DNA from: an uncultured Bacteroidales bacterium
Lineage (GTDB): Bacteria > Bacteroidota > Bacteroidia > Bacteroidales > Bacteroidaceae
Reading direction: 5' to 3'
Assembly: GCA_902763885.1 (NCBI GenBank)
Contig: CACWTU010000010.1
Location: forward strand, 1 to 64,000
Length of the DNA stretch: 64,000 nt
The translations under genes and the position numbers were made by a program. The notes under the pieces were generated by a model that saw nothing but the letters and a program-made list of their open reading frames with translations, ran no database searches and was not told the origin of the DNA. This document shows, piece by piece, positions 35,970 to 45,405 of the stretch (position 1 is its first letter; every line of letters begins with the position of its first letter).

Positions 35970-36848
35970 ATGAGCACCTACTTTGCCCCATCAGAACTGA
36001 TAATAAACAGTGACGGATCATGCTTCCATCTGCATCTCAAACCAGAGCAGCTGGCCGATAAAGTGATTCTTGTAGGTGACCCCGGCCGGGTTGATACCAT
36101 TGCCGCGATGTTTGACAGCGTGGAGTGCACCGTAAGCAACCGCGAGTTCCGTACCGCCACCGGCACATATAAAGGCAAGCGCATTACAGTACAATCCACC
36201 GGCATAGGATGTGACAACATAGACATAGTAATGAATGAGCTGGATACCCTGGCCAACATAGACTATGCCACCCGCATGGAAAAGCCCGTGCACCGTACAC
36301 TCGATATAGTACGCATAGGCACCTGCGGCGGTCTTCAGCCATTCACCCCGCTTGGCACATACCTGTGCTCAGTCAAGAGCATAGGGTTTGACGGCCTGCT
36401 CAATTTCTATTCCGGACGTGATGAGGTATGTGACCTGGAGTTTGAGCGTGCCTTCATAGCCCACATGGAGTGGTCTACCAAGAAAGGCGCACCTTACGTA
36501 GCCAATGCCAATCCCGACCTGCTTAAGCGCATCATGGCCGGTGATGACAGGATGGTACCAGGAGTTACCATTGCCTGCAACGGATTCTACGGTCCGCAGG
36601 GACGCGTACTGCGCGCTCCCATAGCTGACCCCAATCAGAATGCCAAGGTTGAGAGCTTTGAGTACAAGGGCATGAAGATTACCAACTTTGAGATGGAGAG
36701 CTCGGCTGTAGCTGGAATGGCCGCCCTTCTGGGACATCGGGCCATGACAGTCTGCATGGTAATTGCCAACCGCTATGCCAAGGAGATGAACACTGACTAC
36801 AAGCCTCTGATGAAAGAGCTTATTATCCGCATCCTGAAACGCATCTGA
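35970..36848 (+). CDS. Nucleoside phosphorylase (uridine phosphorylase-like)
   Basis: 292 residues. PNP/UDP phosphorylase family 1 features: VGDPGRVDTIAAMF for phosphate and substrate binding, VRIGTCGGLQPFTPLG, and NFEMESSAVAGMAALLG with the ribose-binding Met-Glu. It cleaves nucleosides with phosphate to base and ribose-1-phosphate. It starts 3 bases after the TPR/PD40 gene and ends 7 bases before mnmE. Confidence 0.9.
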   Translation: MSTYFAPSELIINSDGSCFHLHLKPEQLADKVILVGDPGRVDTIAAMFDSVECTVSNREFRTATGTYKGKRITVQSTGIGCDNIDIVMNELDTLANIDYATRMEKPVHRTLDIVRIGTCGGLQPFTPLGTYLCSVKSIGFDGLLNFYSGRDEVCDLEFERAFIAHMEWSTKKGAPYVANANPDLLKRIMAGDDRMVPGVTIACNGFYGPQGRVLRAPIADPNQNAKVESFEYKGMKITNFEMESSAVAGMAALLGHRAMTVCMVIANRYAKEMNTDYKPLMKELIIRILKRI

Positions 36849-36855
36849 TTATACA

Positions 36856-38217
36856 GTGACAGAGATTGACGATACCATCTGTGCAGTAGCGACCCGCCCC
36901 GGAGGTGCACTGGGAGTGGTCCGTGTATCGGGCCCCGATGCCATACGCCTTACCGACAGCATATTCCGCTCCGCATCAAAACATCCGCTTGCCAGCGCCC
37001 GTCCCTATTCTCTCTGCTACGGACAGATAGTTGACAGCACAGGTTCTGTAATCGATGATGTGCTGGTGAGCGTGTTCCGTGCCCCCCACTCCTTTACCGG
37101 ACAGGACAGCACCGAGATATCATGCCATGGATCCACCTACATACTCCAAAAGGTTTGTCAGTTGCTCATAAACGCCGGATGCCGTCAGGCCGAGCCGGGC
37201 GAGTTCACCCAGCGCGCCTTCCTGAACGGTAAGATGGATCTTAGCCAGGCCGAGGCTGTGGCAGACCTTATTGCATCCACATCGGCCGCATCACACCGTC
37301 TGGCCCTGAACCAGATGAAAGGCGGATTCAGCCGTGAGCTGCGCTCCCTGCGTGACCAGCTGCTGCAGTTTACATCACTCATAGAGCTGGAACTGGATTT
37401 CAGCGAGGAGGATGTGGAGTTTGCCGACCGTTCACAGCTGGAGCAACTGGCCGCTCAGATAGATGATATCATAACCCGTCTGGCCCAATCGTTCAGCACA
37501 GGCGATGCCATAAGAAACGGAGTGCCCGTAGCAATCATCGGCCAGACCAACACCGGCAAGAGCACCCTCCTGAACCAGCTGCTGCATGATGACCGCGCGC
37601 TGGTAAGCGATATCCAGGGTACCACCCGTGACAGCATCGAGGACACCACCACCATTGGCGGCGTGCTGTTCCGCTTTATCGATACCGCCGGCATACGCCA
37701 GACCACCGATACCGTAGAGTCCATGGGTATAGAGCGCTCCTACCGCAAGGCCCGCGAGGCCAGCATCATACTCTGGATGACCGATGAGGCCCACCCCGCA
37801 GATGCAGAGACAGAGAAGACCATAGGCGAGCTTTCAGAAGGAAAGCATCTGATAAAGGTCCACAACAAATGCGATGATGCCTATGCCCTGCCCCAGCCCA
37901 CAGATACGGACGTGTGGATATCGGCCAAATACGGATATGGACTTGAGCAGTTGAATGACCTTCTGGTCAAGGCCGCCGCTATCCCGGAAATCAGTGAGCA
38001 GGATGTGATTGTAACCAACATGCGTCATTACGAATCCTTAATCAAGGCACAGGAGTGCATACGCCGCGTCCGCCAGGGCCTCCGTGACCGCATATCGGGC
38101 GATTTCCTGAGTCAGGACATCCGCCAGTGCATCCACCACCTCTCCACCATCACCGGCGACATCACCACCGACCAGATCCTGGGCAACATCTTCAGCCACT
38201 TCTGCATCGGGAAATAG
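36856..38217 (+). CDS. mnmE: tRNA uridine-5-carboxymethylaminomethyl modification GTPase MnmE
   Basis: 453 residues from a GTG start at 36856; no better ATG lies near. The N-terminal folate-binding domain (DTICAVATRPGGALGVVRVSG) is followed by the helical domain. The inserted G domain has G1 GQTNTGKST, G2 DIQGTTRD, G3 DTAG and G4 NKCD. The family's C-terminal CIGK, with its catalytic cysteine, closes the protein. With MnmG it modifies the wobble uridine of several tRNAs. Confidence 0.97.
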   Translation: MTEIDDTICAVATRPGGALGVVRVSGPDAIRLTDSIFRSASKHPLASARPYSLCYGQIVDSTGSVIDDVLVSVFRAPHSFTGQDSTEISCHGSTYILQKVCQLLINAGCRQAEPGEFTQRAFLNGKMDLSQAEAVADLIASTSAASHRLALNQMKGGFSRELRSLRDQLLQFTSLIELELDFSEEDVEFADRSQLEQLAAQIDDIITRLAQSFSTGDAIRNGVPVAIIGQTNTGKSTLLNQLLHDDRALVSDIQGTTRDSIEDTTTIGGVLFRFIDTAGIRQTTDTVESMGIERSYRKAREASIILWMTDEAHPADAETEKTIGELSEGKHLIKVHNKCDDAYALPQPTDTDVWISAKYGYGLEQLNDLLVKAAAIPEISEQDVIVTNMRHYESLIKAQECIRRVRQGLRDRISGDFLSQDIRQCIHHLSTITGDITTDQILGNIFSHFCIGK

Positions 38218-38308
38218 CTGAATATTAATGATTCCTACTATTATTTATCTATTACGAAAAGAAAAATGGAAGTTCCTATTGTGCTTCATTGTGCTTGACA
38301 AAGAAGGG

Positions 38309-39805
38309 TCACTCTATCACCACAGCGTCACCATCAATGATGTAGATACCGGGAGCAAGAAACTCAGATTCTATTTTGCGGCCTGACAGGTCGTAGATGG
38401 CTTTCTCATCAGAGTCCGGCATCATTATCATATCCACGCCATCCTCTATTCCAAAGTACGCATCCATCTCATGGAAACGGGCCTCATACCACTCCTCTAC
38501 CAGTCGAATCTCACGTGTAAGGTCATTTACATATTTAGGTCTGCTTTTCTGGTCATCAAAATAAGTGACCATTCTTTGCCATGCCCCGCTCTCTATGAAA
38601 AGATCACGGTATTTTTCAAGTTTTGCCTTTACTGATTCTATAGAAAACGCACCTTTACGTCCCTCAATCCAGCGATTTCTTAGAATTTCCTTGTATTCAG
38701 CATCACCTATTACGGCCGAAATCGGATAAAAAGCATTACTGCTTATATTTTTTACTGCCCAGGCAGAGTAATTGCCATCATAATATCCTCCATCAAATTT
38801 TCCGCCCAGACTGGTATCAAGATCCCAAGGAATAAGAATAAAACGACGCCTATCCGCCTCTGTCGGAAGCGGATCATCGATATCCTTAGTTATGTTACGG
38901 ATTGAGAGATAATGGTTTTTGTTACCCCAATTGTCACCGATGGAAAGAGCCATTATCAGAATCTGATAATCTGCCAGATTCTCCAAATAGAAATATTTCT
39001 TTACATATTCAGCACTCTTACCATTGGCGAATGCATCCTGTAACGGCTCCCAAGCTTCAAGGCAGCCATATTCATCAGGATAAGTCAGTTCCCATGCATT
39101 ATGCCATGAAACTACACACGCCGTTGAGTCTTCATTATAGCCGGGCTTTTCCTGAGGATTGATATCCGATGTACCGCTTTTGTACAGCACTCCGCGTATC
39201 TCCACCGAGCCATCCTTTTCCTCTTTTGCTTTCTTAAGATCCAGCAATTTGCGGTTTATACGGTCATTCAGGCAATAAATTCCATAATATTTGTCATTGA
39301 TATATACCTCAACAAAATGTCCTATCGTACCATAACGGCCATCATATTGGGTTTCATAAGGAAGTCTTGAGAACTCATTCCATATATCAAAACAGACACG
39401 ATTGCGCATGCAGATGCGGTCAATAGCCATTCCATCCAGGATCCATGAGGAACATGACCTTATACCCAAAAGCGTTGTATCAACCTCCTCACTATAATCT
39501 GCCGAACGCAGTTTCATGTTGAAAGAAGGTTTCATCATATAATTTGAGGCTGTAGCTCCACGAGACTTAAACACGGCAGGCATCTCTATGACCGAGCCGT
39601 CAACATCAGTCAACTGCATCATTCCATTCAGGTATTCAGTCATACCTTTCTTGAATTTGCCGTTAAAACTGACGCGCAGCACCGGCAAGGCTGCGGTTTG
39701 GGCCGATATAAGGTTTATTCCCGACTGGAAAGGCAATAACAGAGCAATTACAATCGATAACAGAATCTTCCTGCTAACTGTTCTGTATGAAGTTGGGGTC
39801 ATCAA
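38309..39805 (-). CDS. Secreted CotH-kinase-like protein with sorting-type C-terminus
   Basis: 498 residues. A hydrophobic signal ends near ISAQ (about residue 36). The CotH domain spans about 40-430: KSRGATASNYMMKPSFNMKL, MRNRVCFDIWNEFSRLPYET, EVYINDKYYGIYCLNDRINR, DNWGNKNHYLSIRN and the metal-binding IPWDLDTSLGG (D328, D330). The last 30 residues (IYDLSGRKIESEFLAPGIYI) look like a type IX secretion sorting tail. CotH proteins are atypical protein kinases first known from spore coats. Last gene of the operon, 16 bases after the larger paralogue. Confidence 0.8.
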   Translation of the reverse strand: MMTPTSYRTVSRKILLSIVIALLLPFQSGINLISAQTAALPVLRVSFNGKFKKGMTEYLNGMMQLTDVDGSVIEMPAVFKSRGATASNYMMKPSFNMKLRSADYSEEVDTTLLGIRSCSSWILDGMAIDRICMRNRVCFDIWNEFSRLPYETQYDGRYGTIGHFVEVYINDKYYGIYCLNDRINRKLLDLKKAKEEKDGSVEIRGVLYKSGTSDINPQEKPGYNEDSTACVVSWHNAWELTYPDEYGCLEAWEPLQDAFANGKSAEYVKKYFYLENLADYQILIMALSIGDNWGNKNHYLSIRNITKDIDDPLPTEADRRRFILIPWDLDTSLGGKFDGGYYDGNYSAWAVKNISSNAFYPISAVIGDAEYKEILRNRWIEGRKGAFSIESVKAKLEKYRDLFIESGAWQRMVTYFDDQKSRPKYVNDLTREIRLVEEWYEARFHEMDAYFGIEDGVDMIMMPDSDEKAIYDLSGRKIESEFLAPGIYIIDGDAVVIE

Positions 39806-39821
39806 TAATTCTTTTTACAAC

Positions 39822-42800
39822 TTATCTTTCTGTGATTGCAGTAATAGTTGTGATTTCCTGCAATGTATCCGTAGTATCACCGCTAAGGATAGTATAGACA
39901 CCATCCTTAACAAGTGCAGCAGAAGAATAAAAGATTGTCTGTGTAGGATACGCCTGTGTCTCAAGCATAGCCACCTCTCCACCATCAGCATCAACAATCT
40001 TTACATATCGTTTTATGTCATTGTTAAACTCCAGGCAGAAAAATGCCTGGTTTGACTTTTTAGGTTTATCACACTTGTGGGCAAGGCCAATGACAGTTCC
40101 TCCGCTAATAGAGAAACTCTTTACATCAAAAGCTGCTTCGGCCCCCTGAGGACCGCATGCGCATATAAAACCGTCATTGATATGAATAGAACTTTTTGAA
40201 TCAGTCCCGTCATTCGTAAGACTTGATGTAAAGGTAAATCCTCCATTGACAGTCAGGTCCTTACCAATCTTTAAGGGATCGTCATAGGTTGCAATATAGT
40301 TTCTGCCACCGTTTATGAACAGCTTCTCTGTTGCAGCCAGGCCAACGGCGCCATTATGCCCTATTGACTTAATGCATATCTTACCTCCGTTTACATTGAT
40401 GTTTGTAGCCAGGACCGCACGTGCACCTAACTCCGCGGTTTTGGGGAAAGAGGCATCGGTAAGTGTTCCGCTGCAAGTCAAAAGGAAATAGAGATTGCCA
40501 CCTTCAAAAGTGACGTCGCCACTGGTGTGGATACACTTTCCATCAAACTCTTCATTATAAAAATTCAACGCATAAGGAGTGTTTATTACCAGGTCGCAAT
40601 TGGCAATAATACTGGAGAGCATTGCACCGCCCTCAAAAGCGGCCACCTTACAAGGATTCTTACTGTCTATACAGATCTTGCCTTTATCAGAGCTGCCGCC
40701 CACAAGGAACGCCACACCCTCAAGTTCCGTCACGAATGAAACCGTAGCGCCATCAACTGTTGCAGTAAAACCGTCAAGATTTCCTTTCAACCTGACCTCG
40801 TCACCGTCAAAAAGGATTTGTATGGTACGCTGAACCGCAAATGACGTATCCTTGTTAACCGTATATTCATTGACAGGAGCATAGCGCGTGTCAAAATCAA
40901 AATACATCTTAAGACTGTCCGGAATGAAAGCCGGAGTAGGATAAATACCTATATGTCCGGTCTTGACCTCCTTTATGTCATCTATATCATACTCATGCTC
41001 TCCGTCATCACGGACAACAGTCATGTTTTTTTCATTGTAATTGATAGCTGTAACGCCTTCAACCATCTCCCGATCAACACGTCCCTGCATGGTAACCTTG
41101 CTATCCTCATGCTTTGACGTTACGTCATTGCCTATTACATAAAGCACATCAGGAGTGACGGCCTTTTCCTTTATATACTCTTCCTCATTATATTCATCAT
41201 GGGGAGTCCACTTGTCAGATTCCATTTTCTCGTTGAAAATGGCATAGTTGACCTCAAGGAATGCAATCATTGAATCCACCTCCTCATGAGGGGTGTCAGT
41301 TATCTTGACATTACCTTTTTTGTATGTCGGAGCCCAACGGGCCTTCTCCCTCTCCCATGCTCCAGAGGAGACGAACAGATCGGCATATTTCTCCATCAGA
41401 GCCCTGATATTATCAAGTGACAGTTCATGGGTAGAGAGATATTGCCAACGGTTGTTCATTTTGGTGGCAAAGTCATCGGGACGTTCCTTTTTGGTCTTGA
41501 ATACATGGATCAGATGGTGATATCCGAGTTTCTCGCCCCATGCCATCTGTTTGGAATCCCTTGAAGCCACGCTACCTCCGGCCATACGGCCTATGGAACC
41601 ATCCAGGTCCCAGAGCGTGAACAGGAACTTCTCTTCCTTGTCAATGTTACGCACACTCAGATAATAGTTTTTCTTTTGATTGTCAATCAACTGGAATGCC
41701 TGGATGAAAAGCATGAAGTCAATAACATTATCCTCATAGAGCCAATCCTTGTATGTGGTCTTGAACTCCTTAGTATCAAAGAAATCTATCAGGTCACAGA
41801 TAGGATTGAAAAATGCCTGGGTAACAGTGTCATCAGGATATTTCTGTTCCCATCCGTAGGAATCCTTAGAGGCTTTATATGGCCAAAGAAATGAGTCATT
41901 TGCTGGTACGGAATCATAACCTCCAAGATATGTCTCACTGCATTCCCAGTTTGCTTTCCAAAGCAGTCCACGCTTAACCTCAGGCTCTGAATCCGTAGCC
42001 TCTTTGGTCTTTTTTAGATTCAGTTTCTTACGGTCAATCTTATCCGTAAAGCAATACATGCCATAATAAGCTCCGTTTATGAATACTTCTACGAACTCAC
42101 CCTGCGTACCGTTGCACTGATACTGGTTATCAGTCTCATACGGCAGTTTGTCAACAGCGGTCCATAAATCCATAAGCACGCGGTTGCGCATACGGCTAAA
42201 ATCAAGATACTCGGCCGATAATATCCAGTCATCATCCTTACGGTAGCCCAAGAGATGGGCATCCTGGCTCTCACCGTCCTTGACCAACTCTATATTAAGA
42301 CTCTGCTTAGGCTGTGAACCGGTTGTAGCGCCTCTGAGACGGGTTCTGATTTCAGAACTGAAACTTGCCAATCCTTCCATCTGGGAGTCCTTGAGTTTTG
42401 TTCGGCATCGTGCATCAATGACACTCACATGGCCTGGGAACTTTTTTTCGTGCCCCTCTGTACCTTTGGTCATGCTGTAGGTCCTGACCATCTCTTTTAA
42501 GGGACAGTCTATGACAAAAAAAGGCAAAGTGCTGAACACAAGTGTCCACTGTCTGCTTTCATCATTCTCAATTGTCAGTTCATTCACAGCATTCATCATC
42601 CAGCTGGTGGCTACCAGATTACCCTTTATGCCATTTTCAAGAACCGCGCCATTAAACTTAACGTTGCTGAACCTGTTTTCATCCCAGCGTAAAGTCCCTT
42701 TAAAGGTGCTGCCTACACCAGGTTCTATTGTAGCGTATATAGTGCTTGCAGCCGTATCAGCCACAAGTGGCACCTCGTTAAGCCACAACCCGCAGTTGCG

Positions 42801-42863
42801 CTGTGCAGTCAAAGCAAGGTTTGAAAGCAGTATAACACCTGTTATGACCAATAGCCTTTTCAT
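39822..42863 (-). CDS. CotH-kinase-like protein fused to a Cthe_2159-type beta-helix
   Basis: 1013 residues with a signal peptide (LLVITGVILLSNLALTAQ). After an N-terminal beta segment, the CotH domain occupies about 140-560: MRNRVLMDLWTAVDKLPYET, EVFINGAYYGMYCFTDKIDR and LWDLDGSIGR with D419 and D421. Residues about 690-1013 form short repeating beta strands (GGKICIKSIGHNGAVGLA, FINGGRNYIATYDDP, ISGGTVIGLAHK) like the Cthe_2159 carbohydrate-binding beta-helix. That same fold is encoded alone by the upstream gene. It overlaps that gene by 4 bases. The kinase assignment is by family; activity is untested. Confidence 0.8.
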   Translation of the reverse strand: MKRLLVITGVILLSNLALTAQRNCGLWLNEVPLVADTAASTIYATIEPGVGSTFKGTLRWDENRFSNVKFNGAVLENGIKGNLVATSWMMNAVNELTIENDESRQWTLVFSTLPFFVIDCPLKEMVRTYSMTKGTEGHEKKFPGHVSVIDARCRTKLKDSQMEGLASFSSEIRTRLRGATTGSQPKQSLNIELVKDGESQDAHLLGYRKDDDWILSAEYLDFSRMRNRVLMDLWTAVDKLPYETDNQYQCNGTQGEFVEVFINGAYYGMYCFTDKIDRKKLNLKKTKEATDSEPEVKRGLLWKANWECSETYLGGYDSVPANDSFLWPYKASKDSYGWEQKYPDDTVTQAFFNPICDLIDFFDTKEFKTTYKDWLYEDNVIDFMLFIQAFQLIDNQKKNYYLSVRNIDKEEKFLFTLWDLDGSIGRMAGGSVASRDSKQMAWGEKLGYHHLIHVFKTKKERPDDFATKMNNRWQYLSTHELSLDNIRALMEKYADLFVSSGAWEREKARWAPTYKKGNVKITDTPHEEVDSMIAFLEVNYAIFNEKMESDKWTPHDEYNEEEYIKEKAVTPDVLYVIGNDVTSKHEDSKVTMQGRVDREMVEGVTAINYNEKNMTVVRDDGEHEYDIDDIKEVKTGHIGIYPTPAFIPDSLKMYFDFDTRYAPVNEYTVNKDTSFAVQRTIQILFDGDEVRLKGNLDGFTATVDGATVSFVTELEGVAFLVGGSSDKGKICIDSKNPCKVAAFEGGAMLSSIIANCDLVINTPYALNFYNEEFDGKCIHTSGDVTFEGGNLYFLLTCSGTLTDASFPKTAELGARAVLATNINVNGGKICIKSIGHNGAVGLAATEKLFINGGRNYIATYDDPLKIGKDLTVNGGFTFTSSLTNDGTDSKSSIHINDGFICACGPQGAEAAFDVKSFSISGGTVIGLAHKCDKPKKSNQAFFCLEFNNDIKRYVKIVDADGGEVAMLETQAYPTQTIFYSSAALVKDGVYTILSGDTTDTLQEITTITAITER

Positions 42864-44854
42864 TTGGTTGTCTCTTTTGATTTCTTGCTGCCAAGCGTTA
42901 TGAATTTCTCTTCTATTTTCTCCAGATATTGTTCTTCCATAGAGAATTCATATTCAACTACAGGCATATCGTTGAAAGAGTCCTTGTAACTGAGTATCTT
43001 GTAACTGTTGCCCACCTGAATCTGGTCATTGGTGAAGAACAGACAGAGTACATCATACGTATTGGGTGTAGGGAACTGAGTGATTATATTACCATCGGCA
43101 TCGGCCACGGCTACACCACTGCAATATGTCTTGGGCAGATAGAAACATACACTGGCCTGAGTGCAATCTCCATGTGGCGTACAGCTACGTGAACCTACGC
43201 CTGTTATTTCACCGCCATATATCTCAAATGTCTTGCCGTCAGTATCCACGCCCATCTGCGCATCCCATGAACCCACTGCATACAGTTTGCCTGCATACAT
43301 TTTCAGGTTACCGGCATCAAGGCCGTCGTTCTCAGCACTGCATATCAGAATATCACCACCATTGATTACGCAACCCGAACAGTTCAAACCGTCATCAGTA
43401 CAATAAGAACGTATCTTACCGCCATTTATCTCAGTCTGTCTCTTTGATTCCAGGCCCTCTGCAGCACCTCCGCCGGAACCTCTGACATAGATGTTACCTG
43501 AGTTGATGGTAAGTTTATTTATACACTTTATGCACTTGGGCGATGCCGATGCACCCACCTTGTGACCATGACCGTCTTCCTCTTTTTCATCGGGAATACG
43601 TCTTCCGGTTGTGCGAACATAAATATCGGCATTGGCAATGGTAAGGCTGCCGTTATAATATTTCTTTGTCTTTTCATTGACGGTAACCTCCAGATAGTGA
43701 CCGGCGCTGATACCCTTGCCGCCTGTTCCGGTTGAAAGGCAGTATATCTCACCTCCGGCAATATCCATATCCCAGTTACTCTTTATTCCGCAGCATGAAC
43801 TGTAATCCTCTTCTTCATCATCCCAAGCCACTTCACCCGTCGTGATAGTCTTTATCACACCGCCTCTTATCCACAACAATGAGTCAGAAGTGACTCCCTT
43901 GCCGGCCGCACCGCTGCAATAGGCTCTGAGCACGCCACCTCCAATGATTACGTTTTCCTGACCGTAAACTGCCTTACCCTTCTCTGCATTGGCATCCACA
44001 TGGATAAAACCACCCATCATATGAATGTATTTGTCCGATGCTATACCGCACTTTTTGTTGGCAGTAATATAGAGCTGCCCCAGGCCGGATATGCAGATCT
44101 TTCCCTCGGCAAAAATACAGCCACGCTGATCCTCACCCTTAACTTTGGTATATTTTTCACCGTCACAAAGCTTATTGACGGTATTTTCAGGGAGTTCAAT
44201 GAACAGACGCTTTTTAAGCTGGCTGTTGATGACAGGGCCGGTAGGATTGGTAAGGTTAACCCCATTAAGAACTATGCAGGCTTTGCGCTCACTGTACAGT
44301 TTAAAACAGGCATCACTGCTGATTCCCGATAATATGTACTTTAACTTAGCGGCTGTAGTCTCAATTGTCAGATGTGCACCTTGTATTGTCAGGTTAAGGG
44401 AATCAATGTCACCTGTTACGGAAACACTATCCTCAGAATAGGCGATATAGACAGTTTTATCCCATGTGCTGTGTTCAACGAAATCATCATATTGCACACT
44501 TGCAGGATCTGTCTCTAAAGGTTCTCTCCTTACACGCTCCTTATCTGATTCCTCAAAAGCTATGTCATAGTCAAAATCTGCCCAATAGTTCTGCGGCAAC
44601 AGCTTGGCACGCCACGGATCCATCTCCCTGAACCCCATTGAACCAACAGAAGGCACATCAAACGTATATGAGTTATTATCACTCCATACAGTCAGGCTGT
44701 CCGGTCCGTAAGTAATCTCACCAACGTTGCTGAAAACGCGCACCCTGTTATAACTGCCATAAGCCTCATTCAAATAAATGTTCTGTTGTGCCTTAATGTT
44801 GTCCACGACAAGCAACGCACAGAATGCCACCAACAAACAGATTCTTTTCTGCAT
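42860..44854 (-). CDS. Cthe_2159-type carbohydrate-binding beta-helix protein
   Basis: 664 residues with a signal peptide (LLVAFCALLVVDNIKAQ). Residues about 130-590 are ladders of short strands with repeated G-G turns: LTIQGAHLTIETTAAKL, HMMGGFIHVDANAEKGKAVY, IIGGGVLRAYCSGAAGKG and EINGGKIRSYCTDDGLNCSG. This matches the Cthe_2159 family, whose founding member binds polygalacturonate. An N-terminal region (VFSNVGEITYGPDSLTVWS) recalls the start of other secreted proteins in this cluster. It is second in the operon, 3 bases after the small first gene. Confidence 0.8.
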   Translation of the reverse strand: MQKRICLLVAFCALLVVDNIKAQQNIYLNEAYGSYNRVRVFSNVGEITYGPDSLTVWSDNNSYTFDVPSVGSMGFREMDPWRAKLLPQNYWADFDYDIAFEESDKERVRREPLETDPASVQYDDFVEHSTWDKTVYIAYSEDSVSVTGDIDSLNLTIQGAHLTIETTAAKLKYILSGISSDACFKLYSERKACIVLNGVNLTNPTGPVINSQLKKRLFIELPENTVNKLCDGEKYTKVKGEDQRGCIFAEGKICISGLGQLYITANKKCGIASDKYIHMMGGFIHVDANAEKGKAVYGQENVIIGGGVLRAYCSGAAGKGVTSDSLLWIRGGVIKTITTGEVAWDDEEEDYSSCCGIKSNWDMDIAGGEIYCLSTGTGGKGISAGHYLEVTVNEKTKKYYNGSLTIANADIYVRTTGRRIPDEKEEDGHGHKVGASASPKCIKCINKLTINSGNIYVRGSGGGAAEGLESKRQTEINGGKIRSYCTDDGLNCSGCVINGGDILICSAENDGLDAGNLKMYAGKLYAVGSWDAQMGVDTDGKTFEIYGGEITGVGSRSCTPHGDCTQASVCFYLPKTYCSGVAVADADGNIITQFPTPNTYDVLCLFFTNDQIQVGNSYKILSYKDSFNDMPVVEYEFSMEEQYLEKIEEKFITLGSKKSKETTK

Positions 44855-44857
44855 GGC

Positions 44858-45331
44858 TTATTGAACAAGGAACTTAATGGAACTATTGCCTGCCTTAAGG
44901 AGATAAGTACCTTTGGGCAGCCCGTTTATATTGATACTGATTTGGCCATCCGCATTATCCGGCACAGGAATTGATGAGCGTCCGCCGGCATCATATACAG
45001 CTATCTTCTCTGCACTGACTCCGGCTATTGTAAGCCTTCCTCCCTCTATCCATATCCGGGCTTTTTCCGCATTAATCGGAATCACGGCATCACCATCCTC
45101 AACATCTGCAAAATTCCATGACACTACATCCGAAAAATCCCACTGCCCTACTGTACCTTCAATTGAGGACAAGGTTATCGTCTTGTCTCCAAACGTCATT
45201 GTCGGTTCCTTGGCCAGACTACAAACTATTTCCGTACTGTCTGTGAGATGTATTAAAAGTGATAGATTGGCAAAGCAGGGCATGCACCCCAGCATTGTCA
45301 ACAGCATTGAACAAAAAATCTTTTGTTTCAT
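44858..45331 (-). CDS. Small secreted protein with T9SS-like sorting tail
   Basis: 157 residues. A signal peptide ends near CFA (about residue 21), followed by LLIHLTDSTEIVCSLAKEPT and FGDKTITLSSIEG, a motif pair found at the start of many Bacteroidetes secreted proteins. The C-terminus (IAVYDAGGRSSIPVPDNADG, then INGLPKGTYLLKAG) is close to the type IX secretion type A sorting domain. No enzymatic domain is visible. First gene of the CotH/Cthe_2159 operon, with a -7 box 46 bases upstream. Confidence 0.75.
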   Translation of the reverse strand: MKQKIFCSMLLTMLGCMPCFANLSLLIHLTDSTEIVCSLAKEPTMTFGDKTITLSSIEGTVGQWDFSDVVSWNFADVEDGDAVIPINAEKARIWIEGGRLTIAGVSAEKIAVYDAGGRSSIPVPDNADGQISININGLPKGTYLLKAGNSSIKFLVQ

Positions 45332-45376
45332 TCAGTTAATTGGTTTTAAGAACTATCCCTAATATATTCAAAGTTG

Positions 45377-45384
45377 CAAAGTTA
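45377..45384 (-). promoter_or_regulatory. -7 box of the CotH/Cthe_2159 operon
   Basis: The minus strand reads TAACTTTG, an exact TAnnTTTG match, 46 bases before the ATG of the 157-residue gene. The operon is therefore probably transcribed separately from the upstream GH43 gene. Confidence 0.5.
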
Positions 45385-45405
45385 GTTATTATATTTATAA
45401 TATAA

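Noticed and set aside
38218-38308. Short CCTATTGTG-like words between mnmE and the CotH gene, similar to the inverted repeat at 24140
   Set aside because: Only about 9 bases are shared and no inverted partner is found, so it does not support a second copy.
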